A stretch of 64,000 nt of DNA from Sphaerisporangium siamense (GTDB taxonomy: Bacteria; Actinomycetota; Actinomycetes; Streptosporangiales; Streptosporangiaceae), in assembly GCF_014205275.1 (NCBI RefSeq), contig NZ_JACHND010000001.1:4402001-4466000 (forward strand), written 5' to 3'. Under the pieces are notes generated by a model that searched no databases, had not been told where the DNA came from, and saw nothing but the letters and a program-made list of their open reading frames with translations. Below, piece after piece: positions 24,438 through 32,930 of the stretch; position 1 is the stretch's first letter, and each line of letters opens with the position of its first letter. The position numbers and the translations under genes were made by a program.

Positions 24438-24718
24438 TGGCGCTGGTCCGCCCAGTCCCGCTGACCGGCTCCGACCAGCCCGTCAGCGCGACCCCGGCCA
24501 TCTACCGCGGGTTCACCGTCCGCGAGACCGCCGGCGCCACGGCCGTGGTGCGGATCTTCGACCACGCCTCCGCGGCCTCAGGCACGGTCCTGGAGGAGAT
24601 CACGCTCGCGGCGAACGGGTCGGCCCGCGAGCTGTACGGAGCCGGCTTGTTGACCACGAACGGCATCTACGTCCAGATCGTCTCCGGGGCTGTGTCCGGC
24701 AGCATCAGGATCGGCTGA
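24434..24718 (+). CDS. Small beta-rich structural protein
   Basis: A 94-aa protein, ATG 24434 overlapping the upstream stop. The sequence is a single predicted beta sandwich (FTVRETAGATAVVRIFDHAS, ending VQIVSGAVSGSIRIG). Such small jelly-roll proteins occur beside capsid genes in actinophages and may be virion components. Confidence 0.55.
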   Translation: MMALVRPVPLTGSDQPVSATPAIYRGFTVRETAGATAVVRIFDHASAASGTVLEEITLAANGSARELYGAGLLTTNGIYVQIVSGAVSGSIRIG

Positions 24719-24730
24719 GGAAGGAAACAC

Positions 24731-25354
24731 GTGAGCGACATCGCACGTGCCGTCGAAGGAGTGGCGGTCGGCGTGGGCACCGCGCTGACCGACGCACTCC
24801 ATGGCACCACACGCTGGCTGGTCGAGCGATGGGACGCCGAGCAGACAACCTGGGTTCGGCGCCGCTCGGGCCTGGCTGCGCCGGCGGGCGCCGACTTCGC
24901 CCGGCTCGGAGTTAGGCCGTACGCCACCTCGGAGGTGATGGGCAACCTCATCACCAACAACGGCTGGACGCGCCTGATGAACCTGCTGACCAACCAGGGC
25001 GGCACGCAGGCCCTGGACGCCACGCACGTGCGCATCGGCGTGGGCAACTCCAACACGGCCGAGGCGTACACCGACACCGACCTCGCCGCGGCGGCGGGCG
25101 CCTCGAACCGCTACTTCCAGCCGGTGTCCGGCGCGGGCACGCTCGGCACCAGGACGTTGAGCTTCGCGGCCACGTTCGGCACGGCCGACGGCAACTTCGC
25201 CTGGAATGAGTTCGGGCTCGACATCACCTCGGGCACGGCGGCGGGCGGCACTACCGTGGGCGCGACGCTGTTCAACAGGAAAGCCGGTATCGCGCAGGGC
25301 ACCAAGGCGTCCGGCCAGACCTGGACGGCCACGGCCACCCTGACCTTCACCTAA
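24731..25354 (+). CDS. Phage structural protein, head region
   Basis: A 207-aa protein; GAGGAAGGAAACAC precedes GTG 24731. After a helical start it contains LITNNGWTRLMNLLTNQGG and THVRIGVGNSNTAEAYTDTD, a pattern recurring in siphovirus virion proteins, then a beta sandwich with an Asn/Glu/Phe motif (FAWNEFGLDIT). Probably a minor virion or tail-fibre-like protein; the exact role is not known. Confidence 0.6.
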   Translation: MSDIARAVEGVAVGVGTALTDALHGTTRWLVERWDAEQTTWVRRRSGLAAPAGADFARLGVRPYATSEVMGNLITNNGWTRLMNLLTNQGGTQALDATHVRIGVGNSNTAEAYTDTDLAAAAGASNRYFQPVSGAGTLGTRTLSFAATFGTADGNFAWNEFGLDITSGTAAGGTTVGATLFNRKAGIAQGTKASGQTWTATATLTFT

Positions 25355-25367
25355 GCGGGAGGGGAGC

Positions 25368-25673
25368 ATGGCCTACCTCGACCAGGCCGCGCTGGCCGCC
25401 GACGCCAACTTCCAACTGAAGATCAAAGTAGGGATCGCCACGGCGGCCGTCCAGATCGCCGGCGAGGACAAGGCGAGCCTGTCCGACGCGGTCTACACCA
25501 AGCGGCAGGCCCTGGCGACCAGCGTGCTGCTCGAAAGCCCTCGCTGGGTCGAGCGCTTCGCATGGGCCGTGGCGTCGAACGCCGCCGTCACCAGCGGCTC
25601 ATCGGACTCCGACATCCAATTCACGATCAACGCGCAATGGAATGATCTCGCCGGTGTGACCGGGCTGGACTAG
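25368..25673 (+). CDS. Small virion-region protein, 101 aa
   Basis: ATG 25368 with GCGGGAGGGGAGC upstream. Helix-rich (LDQAALAADANFQLKIKVG) with a C-terminal strand. It resembles small proteins found between capsid and connector genes. Ends 3 nt before the next gene. No family name assigned. Confidence 0.55.
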   Translation: MAYLDQAALAADANFQLKIKVGIATAAVQIAGEDKASLSDAVYTKRQALATSVLLESPRWVERFAWAVASNAAVTSGSSDSDIQFTINAQWNDLAGVTGLD

Positions 25674-25676
25674 CCG

Positions 25677-27485
25677 GTGGCCGCGCCGACGTTCGTCGAC
25701 GAGGTCGAAGGGCCCTCGTGGACGACCCTGACCACCAGCAAGGTCTCCTCCTCGATCGGCGCCCTGGCAGGTGACCGGCTGGTCGTCGTAGCGGTCACGG
25801 CCGACGCCGGGACCACGCTGACCGGCATCTCTGGCGGGTCGCTGACGTGGACGTTGCAGCAGTCGGTCGCGGTGAGCCAGTACTGCACGGTGTACGCCTG
25901 GACGGCGACCGTGGACGCCGACAAGACGATGAGCGTCACCGTGACGGCGTCCAACGCGCTGAACCAGTGGGGCCTGTCGATGTCGCGGTTCCGCGACTCC
26001 GACGGGTTCGGCGTGAGCAGCAAGACCAACGTCTCCTCCGGTGCGCCGTCGCTGGCGTTGACCACGACGCAGGACAACTCCGCGATCGTGGTCATCTCGG
26101 CCGACTGGAGCGCCACATCCGGTACCTCAAGGGTCTGGCGCACGATCAACACGATCACGCCGACCTTGGCCAACGGACTGGAGCGGGTCTACCAGCTGTC
26201 GTCCGGCCAGTACACCGCCTACTCGGCCTACTGGCCGGACTCGGGGACCGCCGGAGCGAAGACCACGGGCCTGAGCGCGCCGTCCGGACAGAAGTACGCG
26301 ATCATCGCGCTGGAAGTCCTTGGCACCGCCTCCACCGCCAAACCGCTGGCGGACAGTGGTTCGGCCGCTGAGGTGTTGCCCGTCTCGGCATCCAACGCGC
26401 CCGAGGACACGGGCAACACCACCGAGGCACTGTCCGCGGCGGCAGCGGCCTCGCCCGGCGACGTGGGCTCCGCGGGCGATCTCCTGACGGCGGCCGTCTC
26501 CACGGCCCTGGCCGACACCGGCGGCGCCGACGACGCCGCCACGGTGGCCAGGGTGACCGGACTGCCGGACACTGCCGCAGCCGCGGACGCTGTCGGGGCA
26601 ACCGGCATCACAGGGCTTTCCGACGCGGGCACCTCAGCCGAGGCGCTGACGCTCCAGGCCGCCGGAGCCGTCGCAGACACCGCTTCGGCGGGCGAGCTCC
26701 TCACACCAGCGGTGGCCGCGCCGGTTGGCGACCTCGGCACGGTGGGCGAGGCTCTGGCCGCCTCCGCGGCCGTACCGCTCGCCGACATGGGCGCGGCCGG
26801 GGACGACTCCTCGACCGGGACGCCGAAGCCCCTCGCCGACGCCGCAACTGGTGGCGAGGGCCTGGCGGTCGCCGCGGCGGCGGTGCTGCACCTGTCGGCG
26901 GCGGGTGCCGAGAGCCTCACGGCCAGCGCAACGGCGACACTGAGCGATGGCGCCACCGCGGCCGACGACGCGAGCACGGGAACGCCGAAGCCTCTGACCG
27001 ACGGCGTGACAGCCGCCGAGACGCTGACGGCCTCCTCGGTCACCACCCTGCCCGAGGCCGGGGCCGCGACCGACGCACCCTCGGTCATCACGACGCTCCT
27101 GCTCACCGATATGGGCTCGGCGGTGGACGCGGCCTCGCTCGGCACCGCGCCCGTGTTGCCGGATGCGGGTACCAGTGCTGAGGCGATGATCGCCTCCGCG
27201 CAGGTGCCGCTCCTGGACGCGGCGGTGATGGCGGAACTCGCGGCCATTGCGGCTGCCACGCCGCTCGGCGACAGCGGATCCGCAGGGGAAGCGCTCGGCG
27301 CCCGGATGCCGGTCCTGCTGGGCGACGGTGGGGTAGGCGCCGACGCGCTCGTGGGGGCGGCGCTGAAGGTGTTCCTGGAGGCGTTCAGCAGCGGTGCTGT
27401 GGTGCGTCCGGGCCTGGATGCGGGTGTGACGGTCCTGGCCAGCATGGAGGAGGCCGGCACAGTGGTGTCGGGCCTGGAAACCTAA
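25677..27485 (+). CDS. Large repeat protein with 19 x 18-residue units
   Basis: A 602-aa protein from GTG 25677. Residues 1-215 form a beta-sandwich domain (VVVAVTADAGTTLTG; MSVTVTASNALNQWGLSMS; YAIIALEVLG). Residues 224-565 are exactly 19 consecutive 18-residue units without indels, pattern L-x-D-x-G-x-A-x-E/D-x-L then seven small residues, often ending in Pro. A 37-residue C-terminal cap follows. The same beta domain and repeat occur in the 29467 gene. Lying among head and connector genes, it may form head or neck fibres. Repeat function unknown. Confidence 0.75.
   Translation: MAAPTFVDEVEGPSWTTLTTSKVSSSIGALAGDRLVVVAVTADAGTTLTGISGGSLTWTLQQSVAVSQYCTVYAWTATVDADKTMSVTVTASNALNQWGLSMSRFRDSDGFGVSSKTNVSSGAPSLALTTTQDNSAIVVISADWSATSGTSRVWRTINTITPTLANGLERVYQLSSGQYTAYSAYWPDSGTAGAKTTGLSAPSGQKYAIIALEVLGTASTAKPLADSGSAAEVLPVSASNAPEDTGNTTEALSAAAAASPGDVGSAGDLLTAAVSTALADTGGADDAATVARVTGLPDTAAAADAVGATGITGLSDAGTSAEALTLQAAGAVADTASAGELLTPAVAAPVGDLGTVGEALAASAAVPLADMGAAGDDSSTGTPKPLADAATGGEGLAVAAAAVLHLSAAGAESLTASATATLSDGATAADDASTGTPKPLTDGVTAAETLTASSVTTLPEAGAATDAPSVITTLLLTDMGSAVDAASLGTAPVLPDAGTSAEAMIASAQVPLLDAAVMAELAAIAAATPLGDSGSAGEALGARMPVLLGDGGVGADALVGAALKVFLEAFSSGAVVRPGLDAGVTVLASMEEAGTVVSGLET
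26346..27371 (+). repeat. Protein-level 54-bp repeat array, 19 units
   Basis: Nineteen in-phase 54-bp units encode residues 224-565 of the 602-aa protein. The DNA is strongly diverged between units while Leu1, Asp3, Gly5, Ala7 and Glu/Asp9 recur. The array is therefore old and under selection for register, not a recent slippage product. Confidence 0.8.
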
Positions 27486-27493
27486 GGGGGCAC

Positions 27494-28495
27494 ATGACCG
27501 CGACCCGGGTGCTGCGTACCGCGTCGGCGACCTTGCAGCGGACGTTCTATCTGGGGGAGACCCCGGCGGACTCCTCGACGCCGGTGACCGTTACCGTGAC
27601 GGACGCTACCGGCGCCGTCGTCACCACCGGGACCGCCACCTCCTCAGGGCCGGACACGGGCACCTACCAGTACACCTTGCCGGGGCAGGCACAGCTGGCC
27701 CGGCTCACTGCGGCGTGGGCGGCGACGATCGGCGGCACGGCCGTGAGCGCCGAGGAGCCGGTCGAGGTCGTCGGCGGGTTCTTCTTCACTCTGGCGGAGG
27801 CTCGCGCCTCAGATGAGTCGCTGGCCGACACCACCCGTTATCCGACGGCCGCCATGGCGGCGGCGCGGCAGGACACCGAGGCCGAGTGCGAGGCCATCTG
27901 CGGACGCGCATTCGTCCCCCGCTACCGGCTGATCACACTGGACGGCTCGGGCACCAGCGACCTCCTGCTGCCGGACGGCGGTGACGAACTGGTCGCGGGC
28001 AGCATGCTGCGCGGCGTGCGGACTGTGCGCTCGGCCCGGATCGCCCCTCGCGTGGGGTTCGCCTTCACGCCACTCACCACGGGACAGCTGGCCGCGCTGG
28101 CCGTGACACGGGACGGCATGCTGCGCCGCACCGACGGCGGCATCTGGACCGAGGGCGTGCGCAACGTCGTGCTGGAATACGAGTACGGCTCCGACGCGCC
28201 GCCGGCCGAAATACGGCGCGCGGCCCTGCAGCGGTTCCGCTGGCTGCTGACCGCCCCGCGCAGCGGTATCCCCGACCGGGCCACGTCATTCCAGGCGGCC
28301 GAGGGCGGGGTGTACGAACTGGACACGGCGGGGGCGTCCCGGACGGGAATCCCCGACGTGGATGCCGCCTACCTGCGGTACGCGCGGGGTGGACAGGGGG
28401 ACGGGCAGTCCGGGGGACGGAGCGGCCGTCCCGCCTCCCGGCCGCTGAACTTCGATCCCCAGCACTACTCGCTGTTTCATGGAGGTGTCCGGTGA
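27494..28495 (+). CDS. Head-tail connector protein
   Basis: A 333-aa protein; AAGGGGGCAC precedes ATG 27494. Residues 1-90 form an Ig-like beta domain (VTVTVTDATGAVVTTGTAT). From residue 98 the adaptor helices begin (FTLAEARASDESLADTTRYP; AAARQDTEAECEAICGRAFV), matching connector proteins that extend the portal ring. The tail (FDPQHYSLFHGG) is the usual C-terminus of this family in actinophages. Confidence 0.8.
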   Translation: MTATRVLRTASATLQRTFYLGETPADSSTPVTVTVTDATGAVVTTGTATSSGPDTGTYQYTLPGQAQLARLTAAWAATIGGTAVSAEEPVEVVGGFFFTLAEARASDESLADTTRYPTAAMAAARQDTEAECEAICGRAFVPRYRLITLDGSGTSDLLLPDGGDELVAGSMLRGVRTVRSARIAPRVGFAFTPLTTGQLAALAVTRDGMLRRTDGGIWTEGVRNVVLEYEYGSDAPPAEIRRAALQRFRWLLTAPRSGIPDRATSFQAAEGGVYELDTAGASRTGIPDVDAAYLRYARGGQGDGQSGGRSGRPASRPLNFDPQHYSLFHGGVR

Positions 28496-28941
28496 TGCGT
28501 GGGACGTCCGCCGCAGCGGTGAAGCGAGCGCTATTCGAACAGCTCACGCGACGCTTCGCCGCAGAGCCACAGGTGAGCGGTGTGCGGGTCAGCTACGGCC
28601 CACCTGGGCGGATCGAACGCGAGCACGTGTACCTTGGCGCGGCGAGGTTCGGCCACGAGCCGGCTGCGATGGGGCAGGTGCTGGCCCGCCAGGAGACGCT
28701 CACGGTCACCGCGCACGTCTACACGCGGATCCCCGGCGGCAAGCAGGAGGAGGCCGACGGTCGCGCCGTGCAGATCGGCACGGTGCTGGAGCAGCTGCTC
28801 GCCGCGGACCCGAGCTTCCGGATCCTGCCCGAGGTCATGTTCGCCGGGGTCACCTCCGGAGAGCTCGACGGCGGGGATGACGATGACGCGGTCGTGGCTG
28901 TGGTGAACTACGAGCTGACCTTCCGCGCGACGCTGCGCTGA
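28495..28941 (+). CDS. Head-tail joining / tail terminator-like protein
   Basis: A 148-aa protein; GGAGGTGTCCGGTG places the Shine-Dalgarno 8 nt from ATG 28495 (GTG 28492 overlaps the previous stop). The alpha/beta pattern (AVKRALFEQLTRRFAAEP; RQETLTVTAHVYTRIP; VVAVVNYELTFRATLR) fits tail-terminator or neck proteins that join head and tail. Position between connector and gp10-like genes agrees. Confidence 0.7.
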   Translation: MRGTSAAAVKRALFEQLTRRFAAEPQVSGVRVSYGPPGRIEREHVYLGAARFGHEPAAMGQVLARQETLTVTAHVYTRIPGGKQEEADGRAVQIGTVLEQLLAADPSFRILPEVMFAGVTSGELDGGDDDDAVVAVVNYELTFRATLR

Positions 28942-29420
28942 TGGCCGACGTCGACGGCACCGCCGAGCTGCGCCTGTTCATCAAGCAGCTCGGCAAGATG
29001 CCCACGGACATCCGCCAGGACCTGCGGCCCAAGCTGAAAGGCATCGGCCAGGCCGCCCTGTTCAGTGTGCGGTTCCAGGCGTCCTGGTCGACGCGGATCC
29101 CGCGGGCGACGCGCCTGCAGATCGGCCTGTCCAAGCGCAACCCCGGCATCGCGATCGTGGTGAACAAGAACCAGGCGCCGCACGCCCGCCCCTTCGAGAA
29201 CGGCGGCCAGCCGGGCACCTTCCGGCACCCGGTGTTCTGGCCGCGTGAGCGCAAGGTCGTGTTCGGCGTCGAGCGCCCGGACGCGCGCATCCGTGACCGC
29301 TGGGTGAATCAGACCGCCCGGCCGTTCCTGGCCAAGGGTGCCCGTCCGCACTTCGCGGAGGTCGACCGGGAGCTGAAGGACGTCGTCGACGCTGCGGCCC
29401 GAAAGGCCGGGTTCCGCTGA
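28941..29420 (+). CDS. HK97 gp10-like tail-completion protein
   Basis: A 159-aa protein overlapping the preceding stop by one base. It shows the gp10-type plan: a helical start (ELRLFIKQLGKMPTDIRQDL), a basic centre, then HARPFENGGQPGTFRHPVFW and the terminal helix RPHFAEVDRELKDVVDAAAR. These proteins complete the tail end that docks on the head. Confidence 0.8.
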   Translation: MADVDGTAELRLFIKQLGKMPTDIRQDLRPKLKGIGQAALFSVRFQASWSTRIPRATRLQIGLSKRNPGIAIVVNKNQAPHARPFENGGQPGTFRHPVFWPRERKVVFGVERPDARIRDRWVNQTARPFLAKGARPHFAEVDRELKDVVDAAARKAGFR

Positions 29421-29466
29421 GCCGCTGAGGCAGCAAGCCTCGCCGTACGCCTGACACGGGCTGGGG

Positions 29467-31371
29467 GTGCCGTTGCCGTCCTTCCGCAGCGTGTCACAGG
29501 CGTCATCCGGCACCGCGGCCACCTTCGCAGTCTCCAAGCCCACTGGCACCGTGCAGGGCGACATGCTGGTGCTCTGCCACGCCGCCGACATCGGCAGCCT
29601 CGCGGAGATGGGCACCCCGAGCGGCGGAGCCACCTGGCAGTTGCTGGACTCGGCGCAGTGGCCGACCAACACCGACGCCGGAATGAAGATCTGGTGGAAA
29701 CTCGCCGGCGCAAGCGAGCCCACCAGCTACGGGCTGACGCAGAACTCCGGTGCCGACGGCACGGCCACCGTCGTGTGCCTCCAGGACCCGGGCGCGGGCA
29801 CACCGGTCGTCGCGCACACCGGCGGCACGACCAGCACGACCAGCATCCCCACCCCGTCGACGACCCCGAACGGCAGCAACGACTTCGAGCTCCGCTTCGC
29901 CGGCGCGTCCAGCGGCAACGGCTCGGCGACGTCCTTCACGCCTCCGGCTGGCTTCACCGAGCGATCGGATGTCACATCGGGCAGCCAGTACGCGCCGCAG
30001 TCGTGCGCGACGCGAACGCTGTCGAGCGGCGGCGCGACCGGCACGCAGAACTTCACCTCGGCGAACGCCCTGGTCAAGTACCTCGGATTCACGGTCAACG
30101 TCCCTTCCGGTCCCACTACCAAGAGCCTTAACGATGCGGGTGCGGCGAGTGACGGCCTGTCGGTGGCTCCTAGCGAATCGGTGTTCCAGGGATACGTGAC
30201 CGGCATTTCCTCGGGATCCTCCACCACTCATACGGTGGCCAAGCCCGCTGGGACCAATCTCGGGGACGTGCTCATCGCGGCGATCCTCACCAACAACGGT
30301 GACACCTCAGCGGATTCGATTACCGGCGGCTCGGCCTGGTCGAAGGTGGGGGGAGACACCTGGTCGGTGGGCTCGACATTCGGCGGCATGACGATCTGGA
30401 AAAAGACCGCCGGGGGGAGCGAACCGTCCACCTACACGGTGACCGTGTCGAACAACGAGGCGTCGTCAGTGGTCATGCGGATCTTCGGATCCTCCGGTGG
30501 CGCGGTCACCTCCGACCACGTGAAGAGTAACGCCAGCACGTTGACCTTCACAACGCCGTCCACCTCGCCATCCGTTCCCAGCACCGAGCTGCGGATTATC
30601 GCCGCCCGCGAACTCAATTCGGCAGGGAACTTCAACGCGACAGCCGGATTCACTGAACGGATCGATACGTTCAGCGGATTCACCACCAAGTTCTTCCTTG
30701 CCACGCGCAATGCTCCTGCGGGTGCTACAGGCACTGCGAATTTCATCCGCGACTCTGTCAACTGGAGCGACTGGCAGGCGTGGACGATCAACGTCCCCGA
30801 CAATGTGACGCTGGCCAGCCTTGCGGAGTCCGGCGCTGGCACCGAATCCATCTCGCTAGCGATCTCGCCGTCTATCTCCGATGGGGCAACGGCTGCTGAG
30901 CTGCTGGCGGTCACCGCCAGTGTTGCGATCATCGAATCGGCGGCATCAGTTCAGAGCCTCGCCGAAGTGGTGGTCCTGTCGATCGCTGAGGCGGGGGCGG
31001 CGGCCGAAACGATCCTCGCAGGAGTCGCGAAAAGCGCCGGCGACGCGGCTATGGCAACCGACGGCCTGACCGCATCGACCACGCCGGCCCTGGCACAGAG
31101 CGGTACCGCTGTTGACGCGTTGGCCGGCACCGCAGGCGTCAACGTCAGTCAGAGCGCAGTCGCGGCCGACACGCTGATCAGCTCTTCGGTGTCGTTCAAG
31201 GCGCTGGCCGAAGCTGCTGCGGCGGCCGACATCCTGGCCGGAGTCATGGAACGCAACTTCGGTCCGGCCTGGTCACCCCGCCGAAGGTGGTCAACTGGGC
31301 CGCTCCGGAGAGGGGGGTCGGCCGGCACACCCTCCCGCCGCTACTCCGCCGGACCGCCCCGCACGCGATAG
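29467..31371 (+). CDS. Second 18-residue-repeat protein with duplicated beta domain
   Basis: A 634-aa protein from GTG 29467. Two homologous beta domains (about residues 5-205 and 234-434) share SKPTGTVQGDMLVL / AKPAGTNLGDVLIA, GFTERxD, GTxNF and end in VNVPS / INVPD. One 18-residue unit (211-228) separates them. Seven further units in constant register cover 442-567, and an eighth follows after a 2-residue shift. The C-terminus is Arg-rich. It shares domain and repeat with the 25677 product and flanks the connector genes, so both are probably related virion appendage proteins. Confidence 0.75.
   Translation: MPLPSFRSVSQASSGTAATFAVSKPTGTVQGDMLVLCHAADIGSLAEMGTPSGGATWQLLDSAQWPTNTDAGMKIWWKLAGASEPTSYGLTQNSGADGTATVVCLQDPGAGTPVVAHTGGTTSTTSIPTPSTTPNGSNDFELRFAGASSGNGSATSFTPPAGFTERSDVTSGSQYAPQSCATRTLSSGGATGTQNFTSANALVKYLGFTVNVPSGPTTKSLNDAGAASDGLSVAPSESVFQGYVTGISSGSSTTHTVAKPAGTNLGDVLIAAILTNNGDTSADSITGGSAWSKVGGDTWSVGSTFGGMTIWKKTAGGSEPSTYTVTVSNNEASSVVMRIFGSSGGAVTSDHVKSNASTLTFTTPSTSPSVPSTELRIIAARELNSAGNFNATAGFTERIDTFSGFTTKFFLATRNAPAGATGTANFIRDSVNWSDWQAWTINVPDNVTLASLAESGAGTESISLAISPSISDGATAAELLAVTASVAIIESAASVQSLAEVVVLSIAEAGAAAETILAGVAKSAGDAAMATDGLTASTTPALAQSGTAVDALAGTAGVNVSQSAVAADTLISSSVSFKALAEAAAAADILAGVMERNFGPAWSPRRRWSTGPLRRGGSAGTPSRRYSAGPPRTR
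30790..31167 (+). repeat. Protein-level 54-bp repeat array, 7 units
   Basis: Seven in-phase 54-bp units encode residues 442-567 of the 634-aa protein (for example LAESGAGTESISLAISPS and LAQSGTAVDALAGTAGVN). One solitary unit lies earlier at residues 211-228. Same consensus as the array at 26346-27371. Confidence 0.75.
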
Positions 31372-31380
31372 GAGGCCACC

Positions 31381-31668
31381 TTGGATCCGATCTCCTCGCT
31401 GTCCAAGGAGTACATCTACAGCTTCGTCGAGGGCGTGGCCGGCACTGAGACCGTTGAGGTCGCCTGCGTCCAGACAGCCGAGCCGACCTCCGGCGACTGG
31501 AAGCCCGCGGGGTGGGCCAACGTCACTCCGGCGGGCGCGGACGCGCGGATCCTCATCGGCCCGGGCACCACGCTCGCCCTGGCCGATGGCACATACCAGA
31601 TGTGGGTCCGGGTCACCGGCACCACCGAGCAGCCCGTGATGTACGCCGGGCCCGTCGTCATCACCTGA
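31381..31668 (+). CDS. Small virion-region protein, 95 aa
   Basis: TTG 31381 after ATAGGAGGCCACC, a strong Shine-Dalgarno. All-beta, with TYQMWVRVTGTTEQPVMYAG at the end, a pattern of small neck- or tail-associated proteins in actinophages. Function not established. Confidence 0.6.
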   Translation: MDPISSLSKEYIYSFVEGVAGTETVEVACVQTAEPTSGDWKPAGWANVTPAGADARILIGPGTTLALADGTYQMWVRVTGTTEQPVMYAGPVVIT

Positions 31669-31683
31669 CCGGAAGGATCCGCC

Positions 31684-32190
31684 ATGGCGTTCGATGCGTC
31701 GCTCTACTTTCGGCTGGTCAGCAACCTGACCAGCCCGCTGGACCTGTCCACCGCCGCCTCGGTGCTGGACAAGAGCGCCCAGATCCCCCTCACGCAAGGG
31801 TCGGGGGCCGGCCAGGCGGACAAGGTGTGGCACGACACCCGCACCATCACGGCGAGCGCGACCGACACGCTGGACCTGGCGGGCGGCGGGCTCACCGACC
31901 CGTTCGGAGCCGCGTTCACCCTCGCCAGGATCAAGGGCCTGCTGGTCGTCGCGGCAGGCGGCAACACCAACAACGTTAACGTGCAGCGCCCGGCGACCAA
32001 CGGTGTGCCGCTGTTCAGCGCCGTGTCCTCGAACATCGCCGTGCACCCGGGCGGGGTGTTCCTGTGGATGGCTCCATCAGCGGCGGGCGTGGTGGTCACG
32101 GCAGGCACCGGCGACCTCATCGACTTCGTCAACTCCAGCGGCGGCACGCCGGTGACCTACGACGTCGTCATCATCGGCGCGTCCAGCTAG
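31684..32190 (+). CDS. Virion structural protein, 168 aa
   Basis: ATG 31684 with ACCGGAAGGATCCGCC upstream. A beta-rich protein: LKGL-type core ARIKGLLVVAAGGNTNNVNV, then GGVFLWMAPSAAGVVVTAGT and IDFVNSSGGTPVTYDVVIIG. This jelly-roll-like sequence is common in actinophage structural blocks. It sits just before the tail tube gene and may be a tail or fibre component. Confidence 0.6.
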   Translation: MAFDASLYFRLVSNLTSPLDLSTAASVLDKSAQIPLTQGSGAGQADKVWHDTRTITASATDTLDLAGGGLTDPFGAAFTLARIKGLLVVAAGGNTNNVNVQRPATNGVPLFSAVSSNIAVHPGGVFLWMAPSAAGVVVTAGTGDLIDFVNSSGGTPVTYDVVIIGASS

Positions 32191-32198
32191 GAGGGGTG

Positions 32199-32435
32199 AT
32201 GGAAACGGCGTGGATCAAGCATCCGCGGATCGACGACGGCCAGCGGGTCATCGAGGTGCCCGAGTCGGCGGTGCCGCACCACCAGCGGGCCGGATGGGAG
32301 CGCACCGACCCTCCGCCCCCACCTCCCGAAGACGACCCGCAGGACGAAGCCCCGGCAGACGCCGGGGCTTCCGCATTGAAGGACCCCGACCAGACGCCGC
32401 GGCGTCGCCGCACCACCAGCAGAGGAGATGACTGA
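32199..32435 (+). CDS. Small Pro/Asp-rich protein upstream of tail tube
   Basis: A 78-aa protein; TAGGAGGGGTG precedes ATG 32199. The N-terminal 35 residues form a small domain (IDDGQRVIEVPESAVPHHQ, then AGWER). The rest is low-complexity (PPPPPPEDDPQDEAPADAG) with a basic end. Similar proteins with an N-terminal vxVPes..v..h...GW pattern occur near tail genes. The coding DNA contains a perfect 11-bp hairpin (32346-32371). Confidence 0.6.
   Translation: METAWIKHPRIDDGQRVIEVPESAVPHHQRAGWERTDPPPPPPEDDPQDEAPADAGASALKDPDQTPRRRRTTSRGDD
32346..32371 (+). promoter_or_regulatory. Intragenic hairpin upstream of tail tube gene
   Basis: GAAGCCCCGGC and GCCGGGGCTTC pair perfectly (11 bp, AGAC loop) inside the preceding gene, 64 nt before the tail tube start. 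There is no U-tract, so it is more likely an RNA-processing, stabilising or attenuating structure than a full terminator. Confidence 0.45.
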
Positions 32436-32920
32436 TGCCAGCAACCCCGCTCGCCGCGGTGACCCGCTACTGGAGCGTCGCAGTCAACAAGTGGTACTTC
32501 GTTCCGGCGATCAGCAACAAGAGCGCGCCCACCCGGCTCGAACTCAACGCCGGCACCGACCTCACGGGGGAGGTCGCCGACTCCTCCGGGTGGACGACCA
32601 CCGGCGACACCATCGAGGCCCCCGACGGCAACTCGGTGTTCATCGCCCAGGTCGCCGGGCCGGTGAAGGCGGACGACTCCTCGCTGACCATCTACGCCGA
32701 CCCGACCGGTAATGATGCCCGGACCCTGCTGCCGCGCGGCACGACGGGGTTCGTCGTCCGCCTCGGCGGCGGAGACACGGCCGGTCGAAAGATGGACGTC
32801 TTCCCGATCAGGGTCAAGACGGTCGGCAAGCAGTACGGCGGCACGGCCACCGAACCGGCGAAGTTGGAGATCTCCTTCGCGATCACCTCCACGCCCGCCG
32901 AAGACGTCACGATCCCGTAA
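32435..32920 (+). CDS. Major tail tube protein
   Basis: A 161-aa protein starting at ATG 32435, overlapping the upstream stop. Typical tail-tube layout: a short N-terminal arm, VADSSGWTTTGDTIEAPDG, SLTIYADPTGNDAR, a loop, then VFPIRVKTVGKQYGG and SFAITSTPAEDVTIP, the final immunoglobulin-like strands. It polymerises into the tail tube around the tape measure. It directly precedes the chaperone genes, the canonical order. Confidence 0.85.
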   Translation: MPATPLAAVTRYWSVAVNKWYFVPAISNKSAPTRLELNAGTDLTGEVADSSGWTTTGDTIEAPDGNSVFIAQVAGPVKADDSSLTIYADPTGNDARTLLPRGTTGFVVRLGGGDTAGRKMDVFPIRVKTVGKQYGGTATEPAKLEISFAITSTPAEDVTIP

Positions 32921-32930
32921 GGAGCTGACC

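Noticed and set aside
26228-27460. 410-aa open frame on the - strand opposite the repeat gene
   Set aside because: It mirrors the periodic GC-rich codons of the real + strand gene, has no Shine-Dalgarno and only Ser/Ala/Val low complexity.
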